A stretch of DNA of 64,000 bases. It comes from Bimastos eiseni. Taxonomy: Eukaryota > Annelida > Clitellata > Crassiclitellata > Lumbricidae. The notes under the pieces are model-generated. The model was not told the origin of the DNA, did not search any database, and saw nothing but the letters and a program-made list of their open reading frames with translations. The DNA lies in the NCBI GenBank assembly GCA_959347315.1, contig OY365811.1:37919846-37983845 (forward strand), in the 5' to 3' direction. Position numbers and translations under genes: made by a program. Shown here piece after piece: positions 38,301 through 64,000 of the stretch. The first letter of the stretch is position 1; each line of letters opens with the position of its first letter.

Positions 38301-39925
38301 AGACTTTTGTCAGGGACAGTAGGTCATTGGCCCGTTTCAGCTGACGATACTGTACTATGGGCTGGTTGACGAGCATAGCCATAATTGAACTGCGGGAAAA
38401 TAATATATCATGAACCGCAGAGTTGCCACACACATCGTCGAACAATTCATTAGCCATCATTAAGAGAGTAATAGTTACTCCTGCCGTTTACCAGTGAAAA
38501 TAAATTCGATTATCGTTTGTCAATAACCGATTATCAGCTTCAAAACCGATAACTGGATTTTCGGTATCATTTAACATCCATACTCCTCAATAGACTTTTT
38601 TCAGCATTCCTCCAGCTTTGGAGTGAGATCAAAACCAATAATTGTTAGTAAAAGGGTCACAAAATTGAAGCAGTTGGCAAAGTCTGTTAAATAATAATTC
38701 AAAGAGCCTTAACACTTTGACAGCTAAATTCAGATTGATTAATTTTTTATGCAAGTGTTAACTACATTTGTCTGTGAGCCAATTTCTGTTCAGCTACATG
38801 AGTTGTTCCTGAAAGGCAAACATATGAATGTACTTATGAATGCATGTATTAATTTCTTATTGCTGGAGGAGAACTGTACACATTTGTGTTTACGAAGACA
38901 CTTAATATTAACCATATTGTGGACCTGACAAAAGTAAATTCTCAAGTACCTCACAAAACTGTAATTGAACATCGAGAAGCACACACCTTATCAATATATT
39001 CTTCAGCCAGCTGCTTCAGAAGTTCATATCGACCGGCTGCGCTCATTCTCCACAGAAGAAGCAGTAACCAATTGCTGATGTTTGTGATTCTGGGCCATGA
39101 CAACCAATCTATCAGACGACACACGACCCTCTTGATCTGTTCGTCAGACGTGACGTGGTTCTTTGTGATGTCTTCGATTGCTATCGTCATGAGCTTGTTA
39201 GGCACAAACTGCACCACAGATCCCAGTGCCAAAGAGATGCGACTGTCAGAGACCATCAGATAGAATAGCGTCTCAAGACACTGCATCGTCACTCTATCGT
39301 TTGATTTTGCCTTCCAAACCCTTTCAAACAGGCCACCAATGACTGCCGGACAACATGTCAGGTATTCAACCAACTCGTCCCGCTTCGTGATTGACTCCAT
39401 GTGGCAGACGCTGTTCAACAGCGAGTAACACAAGTTAAACAAATCGTCACAAGACGGCACGCACTCCGGAAACTTCAGCAGAAATGCGCAATATCTATAC
39501 AGAATGCCGAAACGACGATGTCGTATGGCAAATTCCGAAGAGCTTTTGGCCACGCTCAAACACAGTTCATCGTAATCGTCAGAATCTTTCAAGCTCTGCA
39601 TCACATCCGTGAGCAGAGCGATAGCGAAAATAGGGTTTGCACACTCTTCCTGCAGCAGTGCCGACACTTCATCAGCAGAGAAAAAGCTCACCCGAATCTC
39701 TTTTATGCTCCAGGCCTCAAAAACTCTCAAGCTTTGCCTAACAAGAAAGGCATCTTTGCCATTAACGATCGCATTAATTGTACAGCGAAGCAATTTGTGC
39801 GAAGCATCATGTTGATTCGTGATTGTTCCTGGCTTTGGAGCAGAACGGATAATGACATCAACGATAGCCAACTTCTCCTTTTCAGACTTGTCAGACACAA
39901 GCATATCTTCAAAGATTTTTTCCAT
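32396..39925 (-). CDS. Ubiquitin-specific protease of the USP35/USP38 group, seven coding exons
   Basis: A cysteine deubiquitinase that removes ubiquitin from proteins. Coding exons (minus): 39925-38987, 37872-37771, 37489-37331, 35986-35811, 34739-34646, 33930-32962, 32536-32396. Total 859 residues (human USP38 1042). Every junction is GT/AG and phase-consistent. Residues 1-400 form the helical N-terminal half. It starts MEKIFEDMLVS like USP38 (MDKILEGLVSS) and has VCRLIDWLSWP, nearly identical to human. The catalytic Cys box is GKTGLRNGANICFLNSS (Cys about 445), with QDSSEFFSHLID after it. A zinc-ribbon pair CLNC (about 555/558) and CDKC (626/629) follows, then the His box NSGHYYCIARN (His about 708) and FEFNDEDV (Asp about 747). 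The last exon is a basic then acidic tail (EQEKRKRPRSPP, eight Asp). An acceptor ATAG before GAAAAAAATGG suggests a 5' UTR exon. USP35 versus USP38 was not resolved. Confidence 0.94.
35737..35789. repeat. (CAACAACAACAAAA)n microsatellite
   Basis: A small tandem of AACAACAACAAAAC units in the USP intron, just beyond the donor of the catalytic-Cys exon. Confidence 0.9.
36069..36621. mobile_element. hAT-like non-autonomous element in a USP intron
   Basis: Left end CAGTGTTTCCCAACC, right end AGCTTGAGAAACGCCG, an imperfect inverted pair of the classic hAT type. The flanking 8-mers CTGTAGAT (36061-36068) and CAGTAGAT (36622-36629) agree at 7 of 8 bases, consistent with an 8-bp target duplication. 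Inside it, at about 36415-36560, sits an inverted SINE-like insert whose tail belongs to the GTGCCAGTCCCAAGCC family. Confidence 0.7.
36415..36456 (-). repeat. SINE tail family copy, nested
   Basis: The reverse complement gives GGCAGTGCCAGTGCC and GATAAAGGAGGAAGGC, a diverged copy of the 44792 tail. A B-box-like GGGGTTCGATACTAG lies about 90 bp away on the same strand, consistent with a full SINE nested in the hAT-like element. Confidence 0.6.
36630..36965 (+). pseudogene. LINE 3' end fragment
   Basis: Encodes VTGPSTWNGLPSAT and, in the next frame, CLRFLPHILILSKHFSLF, typical of LINE C-termini. The tail is GGTGCTCTATAAATGTTTG. It is antisense to the USP gene, inside an intron. Confidence 0.6.
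37947..38582. mobile_element. hAT-like MITE with perfect 8-bp target duplication, in USP intron 1
   Basis: Ends TAGGGTTGTTAATATCC and, inverted, TATGGATGTTAAATGATACC. Subterminal copies of AACCGATTATC/AACCGATAAC occur near both ends. It is flanked by CTCCTCAA at 37939-37946 and 38583-38590. The element is 636 bp and has no transposase. Its middle (38160-38330) contains an internal direct duplication of about 80 bp (CCTTGCCT...GCCCTCCCC...TTCACA(T/C)GAGCC). Confidence 0.85.
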
Positions 39926-42600
39926 TTTTTTCCTATGTATACAAAAGAAACAATTGACCACTGCAGTACAGTAAGTTATAAAAGTGTATTTTAGCATATT
40001 TTATTACCTTGTGTGCTTGTAGTGTATTTTAGCGTATTTAATTATTATGTAAGTAGAAACTGGGTTGATTTTAATAATTATGTTTAGAGGAAGACTGGTG
40101 AAAACCTGAAGAAGCGTGTAATGTAAGTATATTTGCAGTTATTAACATGAAATGCACACTTATTGCATGAAAATCGACTTTAAATCGGTTGAATCACCGT
40201 TACTAACATACGGGTGTAAACAACATTGTTCCGAGGGCGTTTCATCGGCAAACTGACGGTCACTGAATTTCGTAGAATCGTGAGCTATTATATAATATTT
40301 TCCTTCCCATGATTCTTCATGGGTTAACACCTATTAATAAGATTCATATTTCGCAATATATTTAAGTAGGCTACCCTAATAATCTTTATTTAGCTATGAA
40401 CTATGTGTGTAAGTCACAGCATTATTCAGCATCCTGAGCTTCACTAACATTCAAATCATTTTTGCAGCAACAGTTCTCTAGATAGCACCACAAAACCCGG
40501 AACATAACGCATCTCAATTCAAAATTAAAATTAACTGCTATGTTTATCGGCGTCTATACTCCATTCTCGAATGACATCGCATTTTACTTTATTGTCAACC
40601 TTCCTTTCTTGACTAGTGTTGACATTTTAGACGGTTCAGTTAAATTACAGCGGTCAATATTTGCGTCTATTCTACGGAATTTTATTGATGCCTAAATACA
40701 CACGTGAATCGATACGCTTTCAACTGTGGATCAGTGAATCTTTCATGTGTTTGCGGTGTCAGGATAGCAAATCTTCTGCTATTATCGCCACATATCGCAG
40801 TACGCGCATAATGGTCACAGCAATCAACAAAAACTCTGAAGACAAATCGCCAAAATCGGTACTTAAATTTAAATGCACGGGTGTGTTACTGGCAATTATT
40901 ACTATCCAAGGACAAATTATACAGATTTTTTCATTACTATCTTCACAAAAACGAAACTTTCGAATGTACGAAAACCATTGCAAACTATAATGTTTATATA
41001 TTATATCTATGCTAAAATTAACCAGTAAGACAGATAATATCCAAAGATATTGCGTACAACAAAGTGGTCAAGTAATTTTTCACAAAATGCAGCCTCTCTC
41101 ATTCGTCAGATGTGGGTCGACGTCTATCAACTCTGAGTCCCTGACGTTTTTTTTATTATTCTTTCTTTCTGTCCCTGATAGTAGCCTACTGTCCGTGTCT
41201 TTTTCTGAATATTTCGCCTTTGTTTGTCTTCCCTCGACTCCGTGTTCTGTCCAGTAGGCCTATGCTTTTAATCAGTTATCGTCCATTCTTACTATTCTTA
41301 CGTCATTGAGATTAGCTCTGTCCCTACTCCCAGAAGATCTCCGCCAAGTCGTTGATCCAGGACGTGCCGTGCTGTTCCAGCAGTTCGATTGAAAAACTTT
41401 TCACATTTTTAAAAAGAAGTATAAGGACGTCAATTGTCAAAGTTCTAGGTTTTTACATTTTCAAGTCTAAAGTTCAAAATTAGGCTAACTGAATTTCTGA
41501 CTTTCATATGGCATTCTTTGCTCACTCCATGGATTTATCTATCACTTGCATGATACAGCTTACGCGAATTTGTGCGCATGGACACCATATTTCTCTTGTG
41601 TCCGGAGTGAGACTAAAGAACCTAAAGATCCAAAAAACTTTCTTCAGAAAGCCTATGTTTTTTCAGTCCTATCTCGCCTCTACAGTCTAAATTCACAGCT
41701 CCAATTAAAGTAGAGAAATTCAGGCCTCTAAGGCGGAAGTGGATATATTTTATATAAATGAAATAATAAGTAGGCCTTCATAAATATTCAGACGCTTGGA
41801 GTTGAAACTGATTGTAGCTAAGCGCTAGTAATATAATATTACATTTACCGGTAAAGGGAAGTTGGTTGCAGGTCAGGTCCGGCAATAAGAATCGCTGGGC
41901 CTCTGCACTGGCATTTCCCCCTCTGAACCTCTGCAGCATGTCTCTCTCACGTGGCTTTTGTGATAAAAGTGATTGGAAAACTAAAGTAGCTTGCCAATTC
42001 AGTGTTAAATCTTATTCTGAATTGTATAAGAAGGCAATGCAACTGATGGAGTAGGCTATAGAGCTGAGGAGCTTGTGGAAAATCTATTTTGAACAATTAA
42101 ATGATTAAGAGAATTCTACTGAATGTTGAACATCCGGTTGACTTCAAGACCTGAGATACCTGCAAAACCAAGTTTGCATATTCATGACTGGAATAAATAA
42201 GAAAGAGTGCCATGGTCTGTGACATCATGTCTTCAGTAACGGAACACTGAGCGTGATAACGTCGGTGACCTTACTACAGGGGAGGCAATTTGTGCAAGCA
42301 AGCGAGGTTAGCAACAGTGCTACATAAATGCTTAGCTAGAAAGATACATGCAAGTAAGTAAGCAAATAGCTAGGCAATAATAAAATATAGCACAACAAAC
42401 AACATCGTTCAATAACTGAGAAAATCTTTTCCGCTCAAGAAAACAACCTGGCAGATAATAATGTCAACGTGTTTAGACATAGATGAAAAACAGTCAACAT
42501 TTTATTGCATAATAACGCTATCACAGTCTCAGCTAAGATAAATCATTCTAAAATAGATAAGCAAGGACAAAAACCTGCAATGGAGTGACGTTACATCACT
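39926..42600. other. USP upstream region and spacer
   Basis: The USP 5' UTR exon and promoter should lie in the first part (39.93-40.7 kb), but I cannot place the start. No other coding exon is supported. Short frames here have no recognised family. Confidence 0.4.
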
Positions 42601-44384
42601 GCCTAAAAAACCATTTCAAATACAACTTCACAACTATATTGCAATTGAAAGCTTCGGCAAAATTCGGATCCACATTTTCATCGGTCTTGCAGAACCTGCA
42701 AAAATGAAGTACTTTACACAAAGGATCCAGTGCATAGTTCATTTCCACCTCATCCTGACCACAGTTTTTAAATTGTGGTCAAACATAACATCAGTTTTGC
42801 AAAACATCTAAAAATATGCAGTTACTAACAAGGTATACTTAGTAAACAGTTAAAAAAAACTATTGCTCAATCTTCAAATAGAATCTGCATAATAACGCAT
42901 TGCCATTCTCTGTATAATAATAATTCTCAAATATTTATTGGGCATAATCATAATCTCTTGATTTCATCGGTGCCAAAAACAACGAAATCACAAACAACTT
43001 ATTCACAGGCACTCGGGTCAAACACACAAATTGGAGACACACCCATGGATCCAGAAGCAAAGGTAGGATAGGTGGTGTACAATCAGACAGCAGTGGTGTA
43101 TTGAAGTGACAAGTAGCAGAGCTGAAATTGGGATCGATGCTATATTCAAGGTAGAGTTCTACGATGAAATGCTGAGGGAAGACCTAAACGAATTAGACTA
43201 ATAACATGATGTCCCATTGAAACATACGCAGATGGAAGAAATTTGTCCAAGGTACAGTGAATCCTCGAATCAAAGATGGTCAACACCTAAATGAATTAGA
43301 CTAATAATATTGAGACATAATCAGATAGATAAAACATGGTATTGCATATAACATAGATATATTGCATTAAAAGGTTAATGATAATTATATGAATAAATGT
43401 TATTGTTTTTTAGTTGAGCAGTAGAACCAGAATAATGTTTGCTTAATTTTTTATATGTGGAGTAAATTCAATGCGCAGATGGCCTAAAATGCGTCCACAG
43501 CCCACGTGAGTTGCGTCATCCTGCTCAACGTATACTCAGGAAAAATATAGAATGCACTCACAGAACACGATAACAGAACAGACAATAAAATAGCGAAGTA
43601 CTATAATAATGCCCTAACAAACAACCACAGTAGGCATACCAAGAAAACGCTCTTTGAAATAACAGAAAGAATGTTGACATGTACAACCTTGACTTTCCTG
43701 GACATATTATGTTTAATTTTAAGGTTTTAAAAGAAATTGTGACATAAAATGCAGCATGATAAATATAAGGTCATGTGAATACAAGGAACATTTTGACTTA
43801 AAACACACTGCGCTGCATATAACGCAGACCAATTGCATAGCAGGGAAGCTTTCAAAACGTTAACGATAACCAAGCTGTTGGTGTAGAATGGACAGAGTAG
43901 CTTGAAATCTGAACTCTGACCTCTACCACAGGACCCCTTGTATTATCGTCATGGCAACGACCATCATGAATATGCATTAAACAGGGAATATTTATAACTC
44001 AAAAGACGACAGAAATTTCCATGACAAATTGCATATGTGCCCCTGGGTTTTTAAATCATTAAAAAATCATCCAGTCAATAGAAAAAGGAAGCAACACACA
44101 ATTTAAACCCACAAATTATTAAATTGAAAAAAAGAAAGCACATCCATTTACATAATCCATCAATCCATTTATCAACCAACTCATCAATCCCTCTCTCTCT
44201 CTATCCATCCCTCCTCTGTTACTTCCTCCATCCACTCGACAGCCAAATCCTGGATCCCAATTCAACCCACACAAACTCACACGTAACCAGTTGCCTACAC
44301 AGCTCTACTATTATCAAGGCAACCAGACATTAAACCATAACAGAGAACCGGATGATACACCCACGAACAGCAGGGAGCCAGACA
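42601..44384. other. Probable MATE 3' UTR and spacer
   Basis: No recognised exon. Minus-strand AATAAA candidates occur far downstream (near 42930 and 42497), so the 3' UTR could be long. Simple pyrimidine repeats lie near 44160-44220. Confidence 0.4.
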
Positions 44385-59406
<15,022 letters not shown>

Positions 59407-59574
59407 GACCTTAGAAAACGAACCACAGGAAAACACTCTGACATTTAATGTCAGATATATTGAAACTGATTACAAAAAACAACCACATCCATGTGCATAT
59501 ATTATATTTTATATATATATATATATACATAGAAATGTATATATATATATATAGAAATTTATGTCTGCAAGAGT

Positions 59575-59653
59575 ATGCATGCATGCATGTATGTATGTAT
59601 GTATGTATGTATGTATGTATGTATGTATGTATGTATGTATGTATGTATGTATG

Positions 59654-59684
<31 letters not shown>
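59575..59684. repeat. (GTAT)n microsatellite
   Basis: About 100 bp of nearly pure GTAT units next to shorter TA runs, upstream of the MATE start codon. Confidence 0.97.
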
Positions 59685-59685
<1 letters not shown>

Positions 59686-59905
59686 AGATCACAACAAATA
59701 ATTGGCCCTACAAGGCTTAAATCCACATGTATTTATCTATTGCCCACTTTAACAACCCACCCCACCTACCATGGGAAAGCAACACTAAAGAGTAGAGCCC
59801 CACAGGCAGAAGGAACCAACTGATGCTTAACAATCTCACTCTTCTTCCACTTCTTCTGCAGCATCTCCTCTTCTCACACCCATCATCACTAGACGGCTAA
59901 CACCT

Positions 59906-60100
59906 GGAGCTAAGGATGATGACGGTGATAACAATGATGATGATGATAATAATAATGATAATACTATCAACAATGATGACAATGACAGTGATATTGATGA
60001 TGATGATGTTGATGATGATGATGACGATGACGATGATGTTGATGACGATGAAGATGACGACGACGATGATGATGATGATGTTGATGATGACGATGATGAT
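59906..60100. repeat. Imperfect (GAT)n/(GAC)n tract
   Basis: Imperfect GATGAT/GATGAC repeats over about 190 bp. Ser-rich and Met/Asp frames are artefacts. Confidence 0.95.
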
Positions 60101-61110
60101 GACATTAACACCGGTCGGTGGTGCAATTCATTCGAACTGTACGAGCTCAGGTTAACACCAAATATATCAGCTCGCTCTATGGAACAACCCATTCAGAGAA
60201 TTCTTCTTTACAGTATTATTCTTCTTCTATTGTGGAGAGACTCATACTTACTGCACTCGATGTATAAGAAACTTTCCGGAAATCTATTTACTCTAATTAG
60301 ATGTATACCTACACCGTTTGAAGGCAGATTGTGTTGGCCTTGTTGATTATGATTTATATTCTCAGTCACTTATTGCAATGTGGAACTTTAGTGACTGTGA
60401 ATGTTTATAACATATATAGATATTCACAATATAACATGGCAGATTTTAGTTCCCTCTGTGTACTTAAAATTCTCATCTAACTAGCCCATAATTCTTACCC
60501 CACAATTTAATTAAAGACAGACAGCGTGAGAAAGCGATACCCGAGACCAAGAGAATGAGTGAAAAAGAGGTCACCCCAGAACAAGAAACTGGGTGAGAAA
60601 GAGGTCACCCAGACCAAGGACGTTTGGGTAACTAACTTCATGCTCAGACCCATGTGCACCCAGTTTGGGGCGCGGAGACAAAAAAAATGCGAGCGGTAAC
60701 CGCGATGCACCGGAACCAGCATCCACAACAGCAGAAGCAACAATAACCAAGCATCAATTGAAGGGAGAGTCAAAGCAGAGCAGGAAATGAAGACCTATCA
60801 ATAGATAATACACACTTCCACGGAAATTATACTCAAGGCAAACGGCCACCGTATCAATTATTCAGCAACCTACAATGTACACAAATACACACACATATAT
60901 ACACACATATATACACACACACAGGTACAAACACATAATCACACACGCCCTATACACACAATCATAAATATGGGTAGGCCCTATGATATCTTTTATCTTG
61001 GGCAATTATGCATGCGAATAAAAATTTATAATATTTCATGTATATAAAAGTCTGTGTATATTAGATACATTCAAACATGCCATATACAGATAGTCATTAT
61101 GCCAGTTAAC
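60101..61110. other. MATE upstream region, no gene seen
   Basis: Expected to contain the MATE 5' UTR exon and promoter, but neither can be placed. A GAGAAAGAGGTCACCC direct repeat occurs near 60557-60615, and (CA)n runs near 60885-60925. Confidence 0.4.
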
Positions 61111-61171
61111 TTTTATATATATATCTATCTATCTATCTATCTATCTATACAATTATATATATATGTATATA

Positions 61172-61202
<31 letters not shown>

Positions 61203-61265
61203 ACAATTATATATATATGTATATATATATGGATATATATATATATATATACATACACACACACA
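61111..61265. repeat. (TATC)n / (TA)n compound microsatellite
   Basis: Two blocks of about seven TATC units, each followed by ACAATTATATATATATG, indicate duplication of a compound unit of about 60 bp. Confidence 0.95.
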
Positions 61266-61423
61266 TATGTTGTGCATTAATATTGTAAAGAATAGAAAGC
61301 ATCTCATTCTTGAGAACAACCTTGCAGCAAATACCCTATTTCTAATCAATCAATCAATCAATTTTCATTTATTAGAAAATCATGATGACAAAAATGCAGT
61401 TTGTTGCATTAGTCATACTAGGT

Positions 61424-64000
61424 ATCATTCACCTGTTGTCAAACTTTACTCACTTAAGTCAATACACCTGTAGTCAAACTTTACTCACTTAGGTCAATAC
61501 ACCTGTTGTCAAACTTTACTCACTCAAGTCAATACACCTATTGTCAATATATCTGTTGTCAAACATTTCTCACTTAAGTCAATACACCTATTGTCAATAT
61601 ATCTGTAGTCAAACTTTACTCACTTAAGTCAATACACCTATTGTCAATATATCTGTTGTCAAACTTTTCTCACTTAAGTGAATACACCTATTGTCAATAT
61701 ATCTGTTGTCAAACTTTACTCACTTAAGTCAATACACCTATTGTCAATATATCTGTTGTCAAACTTTACTCACTTAAGTCAATACACCTGTAGTCAAACT
61801 TTACTCACTTAGGTCAATACACCTGTTGTCAAACTTTACTCACTTAGGTCAATACACCTGTTGTCAAACTTTACTCACATAAGTCAATACACCTATTGTC
61901 AATATATCTGTAGTCAAACTTTACTCACTTAAGTGAATACACCTATTGTCAATATATCTGTTGTCAAACTTTTCTCACTTAAGTGAATACACCTATTGTC
62001 AATATATCTGTTGTCAAACTTTACTCACTTAAGTCAATACACCTATTGTCAATATATCTGTTGTCAAACTTTACTCACTTAAGTCAATACACTTATTGTC
62101 AATATATCTGTTGTCAAACTTTTCTCACTTAAGTCAATACACCTGTAGTCAAACTTTACTCACTTAGGTCAATACACCTGATGTCAAACTTTACTCACTC
62201 AAGTCAATACACCTATTGTCAATATATCTGTTGTCAAACTTTTCTCACTTAAGTCAATACACCTATTGTCAATATATCTGTTGTCAAACTTTACTCACTT
62301 AAGTCAATACACCTGTAGTCAAACTTTACTCACTTAGGTCAACACACTTGTTGTCAAACTTTACTCACTTAAGTCAATACACCTATTGTCAATATATCAG
62401 TTGTCAAACTTTTCTCACTTAAGTCAATACACCTATTGTCAATATATCTGTTGTCAAACTTTACTCACGTAAGTGAATACACCTGTAGTCAAACTTTACT
62501 CACTTAGGTCAATACACCTGTTGTCAAACTTTACTCACTTAGGTCAATACACCTGTTGTCAAACTTTACTCACTCAAGTCAATACACCTATTGTCAATAT
62601 ATCTGTAGTCAAACTTTACTCACTTAGGTCAATACACCTGTTGTCAAACTTTACTCACTTAAGTCAATACACCTATTGTCAATATATCTGTTGTCAAACT
62701 TTTCTCACTTAAGTCAATACACCTATTGTCAATATATCTGTTGTCAAACTTTACTCATTTAAGTGAATACACCTGTAGTCAAACTTTACTCACTTAGGTC
62801 AATACACCTGTTGTCAAACTTTACTCACTTAGGTCAATACACCTGTTGTCAAACTTTACTCACTCAAGTCAATACACCTATTGTCAATATATCTGTAGTC
62901 AAACTTTACTCACTTAGGTCAATACACCTGTTGTCAAACTTTACTCACTTAAGTCAATACACCTATTGTCAATATATCTGTTGTCAAACTTTTCTCACTT
63001 AAGTCAATACACCTATTGTCAATATATCTGTTGTCAAACTTTACTCACTTAAGTCAATACACCTGTAGTCAAACTTTACTCACTTAGGTCAATACACCTG
63101 TTGTCAAATTTTACTCACTTAAGTCAATACACCTATTGTCAATATATCTGTTGTCAAACTTTTCTCACTTAAGTCAATACACCTATTGTCAATATATCTG
63201 TTGTCAAACTTTACTCACTTAAGTCAATACACCTGTAGTCAAACTTTACTCACTTAAGTCAATACACCTGTTGTCAAACATTTCTCACTTAAGTCAATAC
63301 ACCTATTGTCAATATATCTGTTGTCAAACTTTACTCACTTAAGTCAATACACCTGTAGTCAAACTTTACTCACTTAGGTCAATACACCTGTTGTCAAACC
63401 CTACTCACTTAAGTCAATACACCTATTGTCAATATATCTGTTGTCAAACTTTTCTCACTTAAGTCAATACACCTATTGTCAATATATCTGTTGTCAAACT
63501 TTACTCACTTAAGTCAATACACCTGTAGTCAAACTTTACTCACTTAGGTCAATACACCTGTAGTCAAACTTTACTCACTTAAGTGAATACACCTGTAGTC
63601 AAACTTTACTCACTTAAGTGAATACACCTGTAGTCAAACTTTACTCACTTAAGTCAATACACCTGTTGTCAAACTTTACTCACTTAGGTCAATACACCTG
63701 TTGTCAAACTTTACTCACTCAAGTCAATATACCTATTGTCAATATATCTGTTGTCAAACTTGTCTCACTTAAGTCAATACACCTATTGTCAATATATCTG
63801 TTGTCAAACTTTACTCACTTAGGTCAATACACCTGTTGTCAAACTATACTCACTTAAGTCAATATATCTGTTGTCAAACTTTACTCACTTAGGTCAATAC
63901 ACCTGTTGTCAAACTTTACTCACTTAGGTCAATACACCTGTTGTCAAACCCTACTCACTTAAGTCAATACACCTATTGTCAATATATCTGTTGTCAAACT
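61424..64000 (+). repeat. 35/50-bp satellite array with 290-bp higher-order unit (continues past window)
   Basis: A tandem array of two unit types. Type A is 35 bp (GTCAATACACCTGTTGTCAA + ACTTTACTCACTTAG). Type B is 50 bp: the same unit with a 15-bp insertion (TATTGTCAATATATC). Variants GTAGTC/GTTGTC, TTAG/TTAA/TCAA and TTTTCTC/TTTACTC are shared between units. A seven-unit block, A-A-A-B-A-B-B (290 bp), starting at about 62476 recurs almost identically at about 62766. Open frames of 79 codons across the array follow from 35+50-bp periodicity and are not genes. Confidence 0.97.

Noticed and set aside
39401..39994. 197-codon plus-strand frame
   Set aside because: Antisense shadow of the first USP coding exon, whose minus-strand product matches a known family.
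42601..42712. Candidate minus-strand terminal exon (about 32 codons starting FCKTDENVDPNF after a TTTTTGCAG acceptor)
   Set aside because: No matching upstream exon, no recognised family, and the MATE gene already has a proper stop at 44385.
61424..64000. Possible CRISPR array or repeat-protein gene
   Set aside because: Units are directly adjacent with no unique spacers, the host is eukaryotic, and the 79-codon frames only reflect the periodicity.

Overview
The window is nuclear DNA from an animal, most likely a marine invertebrate. The genes are split into many small exons with GT/AG introns. About 90% of the sequence is AT-rich intron or intergenic DNA full of (TA)n and other microsatellites, tRNA-derived SINEs, LINE 3' ends and short non-autonomous DNA transposons. 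The frequent AGGCCTA words and the LINE tails ending GCGCTATATAAATG remind me of echinoderm, hemichordate or amphioxus genomes, but this is a weak guess. I see nothing bacterial, viral or CRISPR-like.

Four protein-coding genes could be assembled exon by exon with consistent splice phases. (1) TFAP4/AP-4, a bHLH-leucine zipper transcription factor, plus strand, 1710-11348, four recognised coding exons. (2) FAU, the FUBI ubiquitin-like protein fused to ribosomal protein eS30, minus strand, 28440-26060, with a pyrimidine-rich (TOP) start near 29225. (3) A USP35/USP38-type deubiquitinase, minus strand, 39925-32396, seven coding exons, 859 residues. (4) A SLC47/MATE multidrug and toxin extrusion transporter, minus strand, 59406-44385, eighteen coding exons, 598 residues. 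A tRNA-Pro(AGG)-like gene lies at 104-177 on the minus strand.

Layout: 1-1.7 kb holds the tRNA and the TFAP4 upstream region, with a striking cluster of CAGCTG E-boxes. 1.7-12.5 kb is TFAP4. 12.5-26 kb has no recognisable gene and is built of repeats. 26-29.2 kb is FAU. 29.2-32.4 kb is repeats, including a dead LINE. 32.4-40 kb is the USP gene. 40-44.4 kb is apparently non-coding. 44.4-59.4 kb is the MATE gene, with a ~300 bp pure (ATC)n tract in one intron. 59.4-61.4 kb is microsatellites. 61.42-64.0 kb is a 35/50-bp satellite with a 290-bp higher-order repeat that runs off the end.

The genes do not form a functional cluster: FAU, USP and MATE are tandem on the minus strand but belong to unrelated pathways. 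I found no clear evidence of a new multi-gene system. The observations most worth following are the AP-4-type E-box array upstream of TFAP4 (possible autoregulation), the loss of two membrane glutamates in the MATE protein, the altered catalytic-Cys box of the USP, the higher-order satellite, and several transposons whose target duplications can be read directly.
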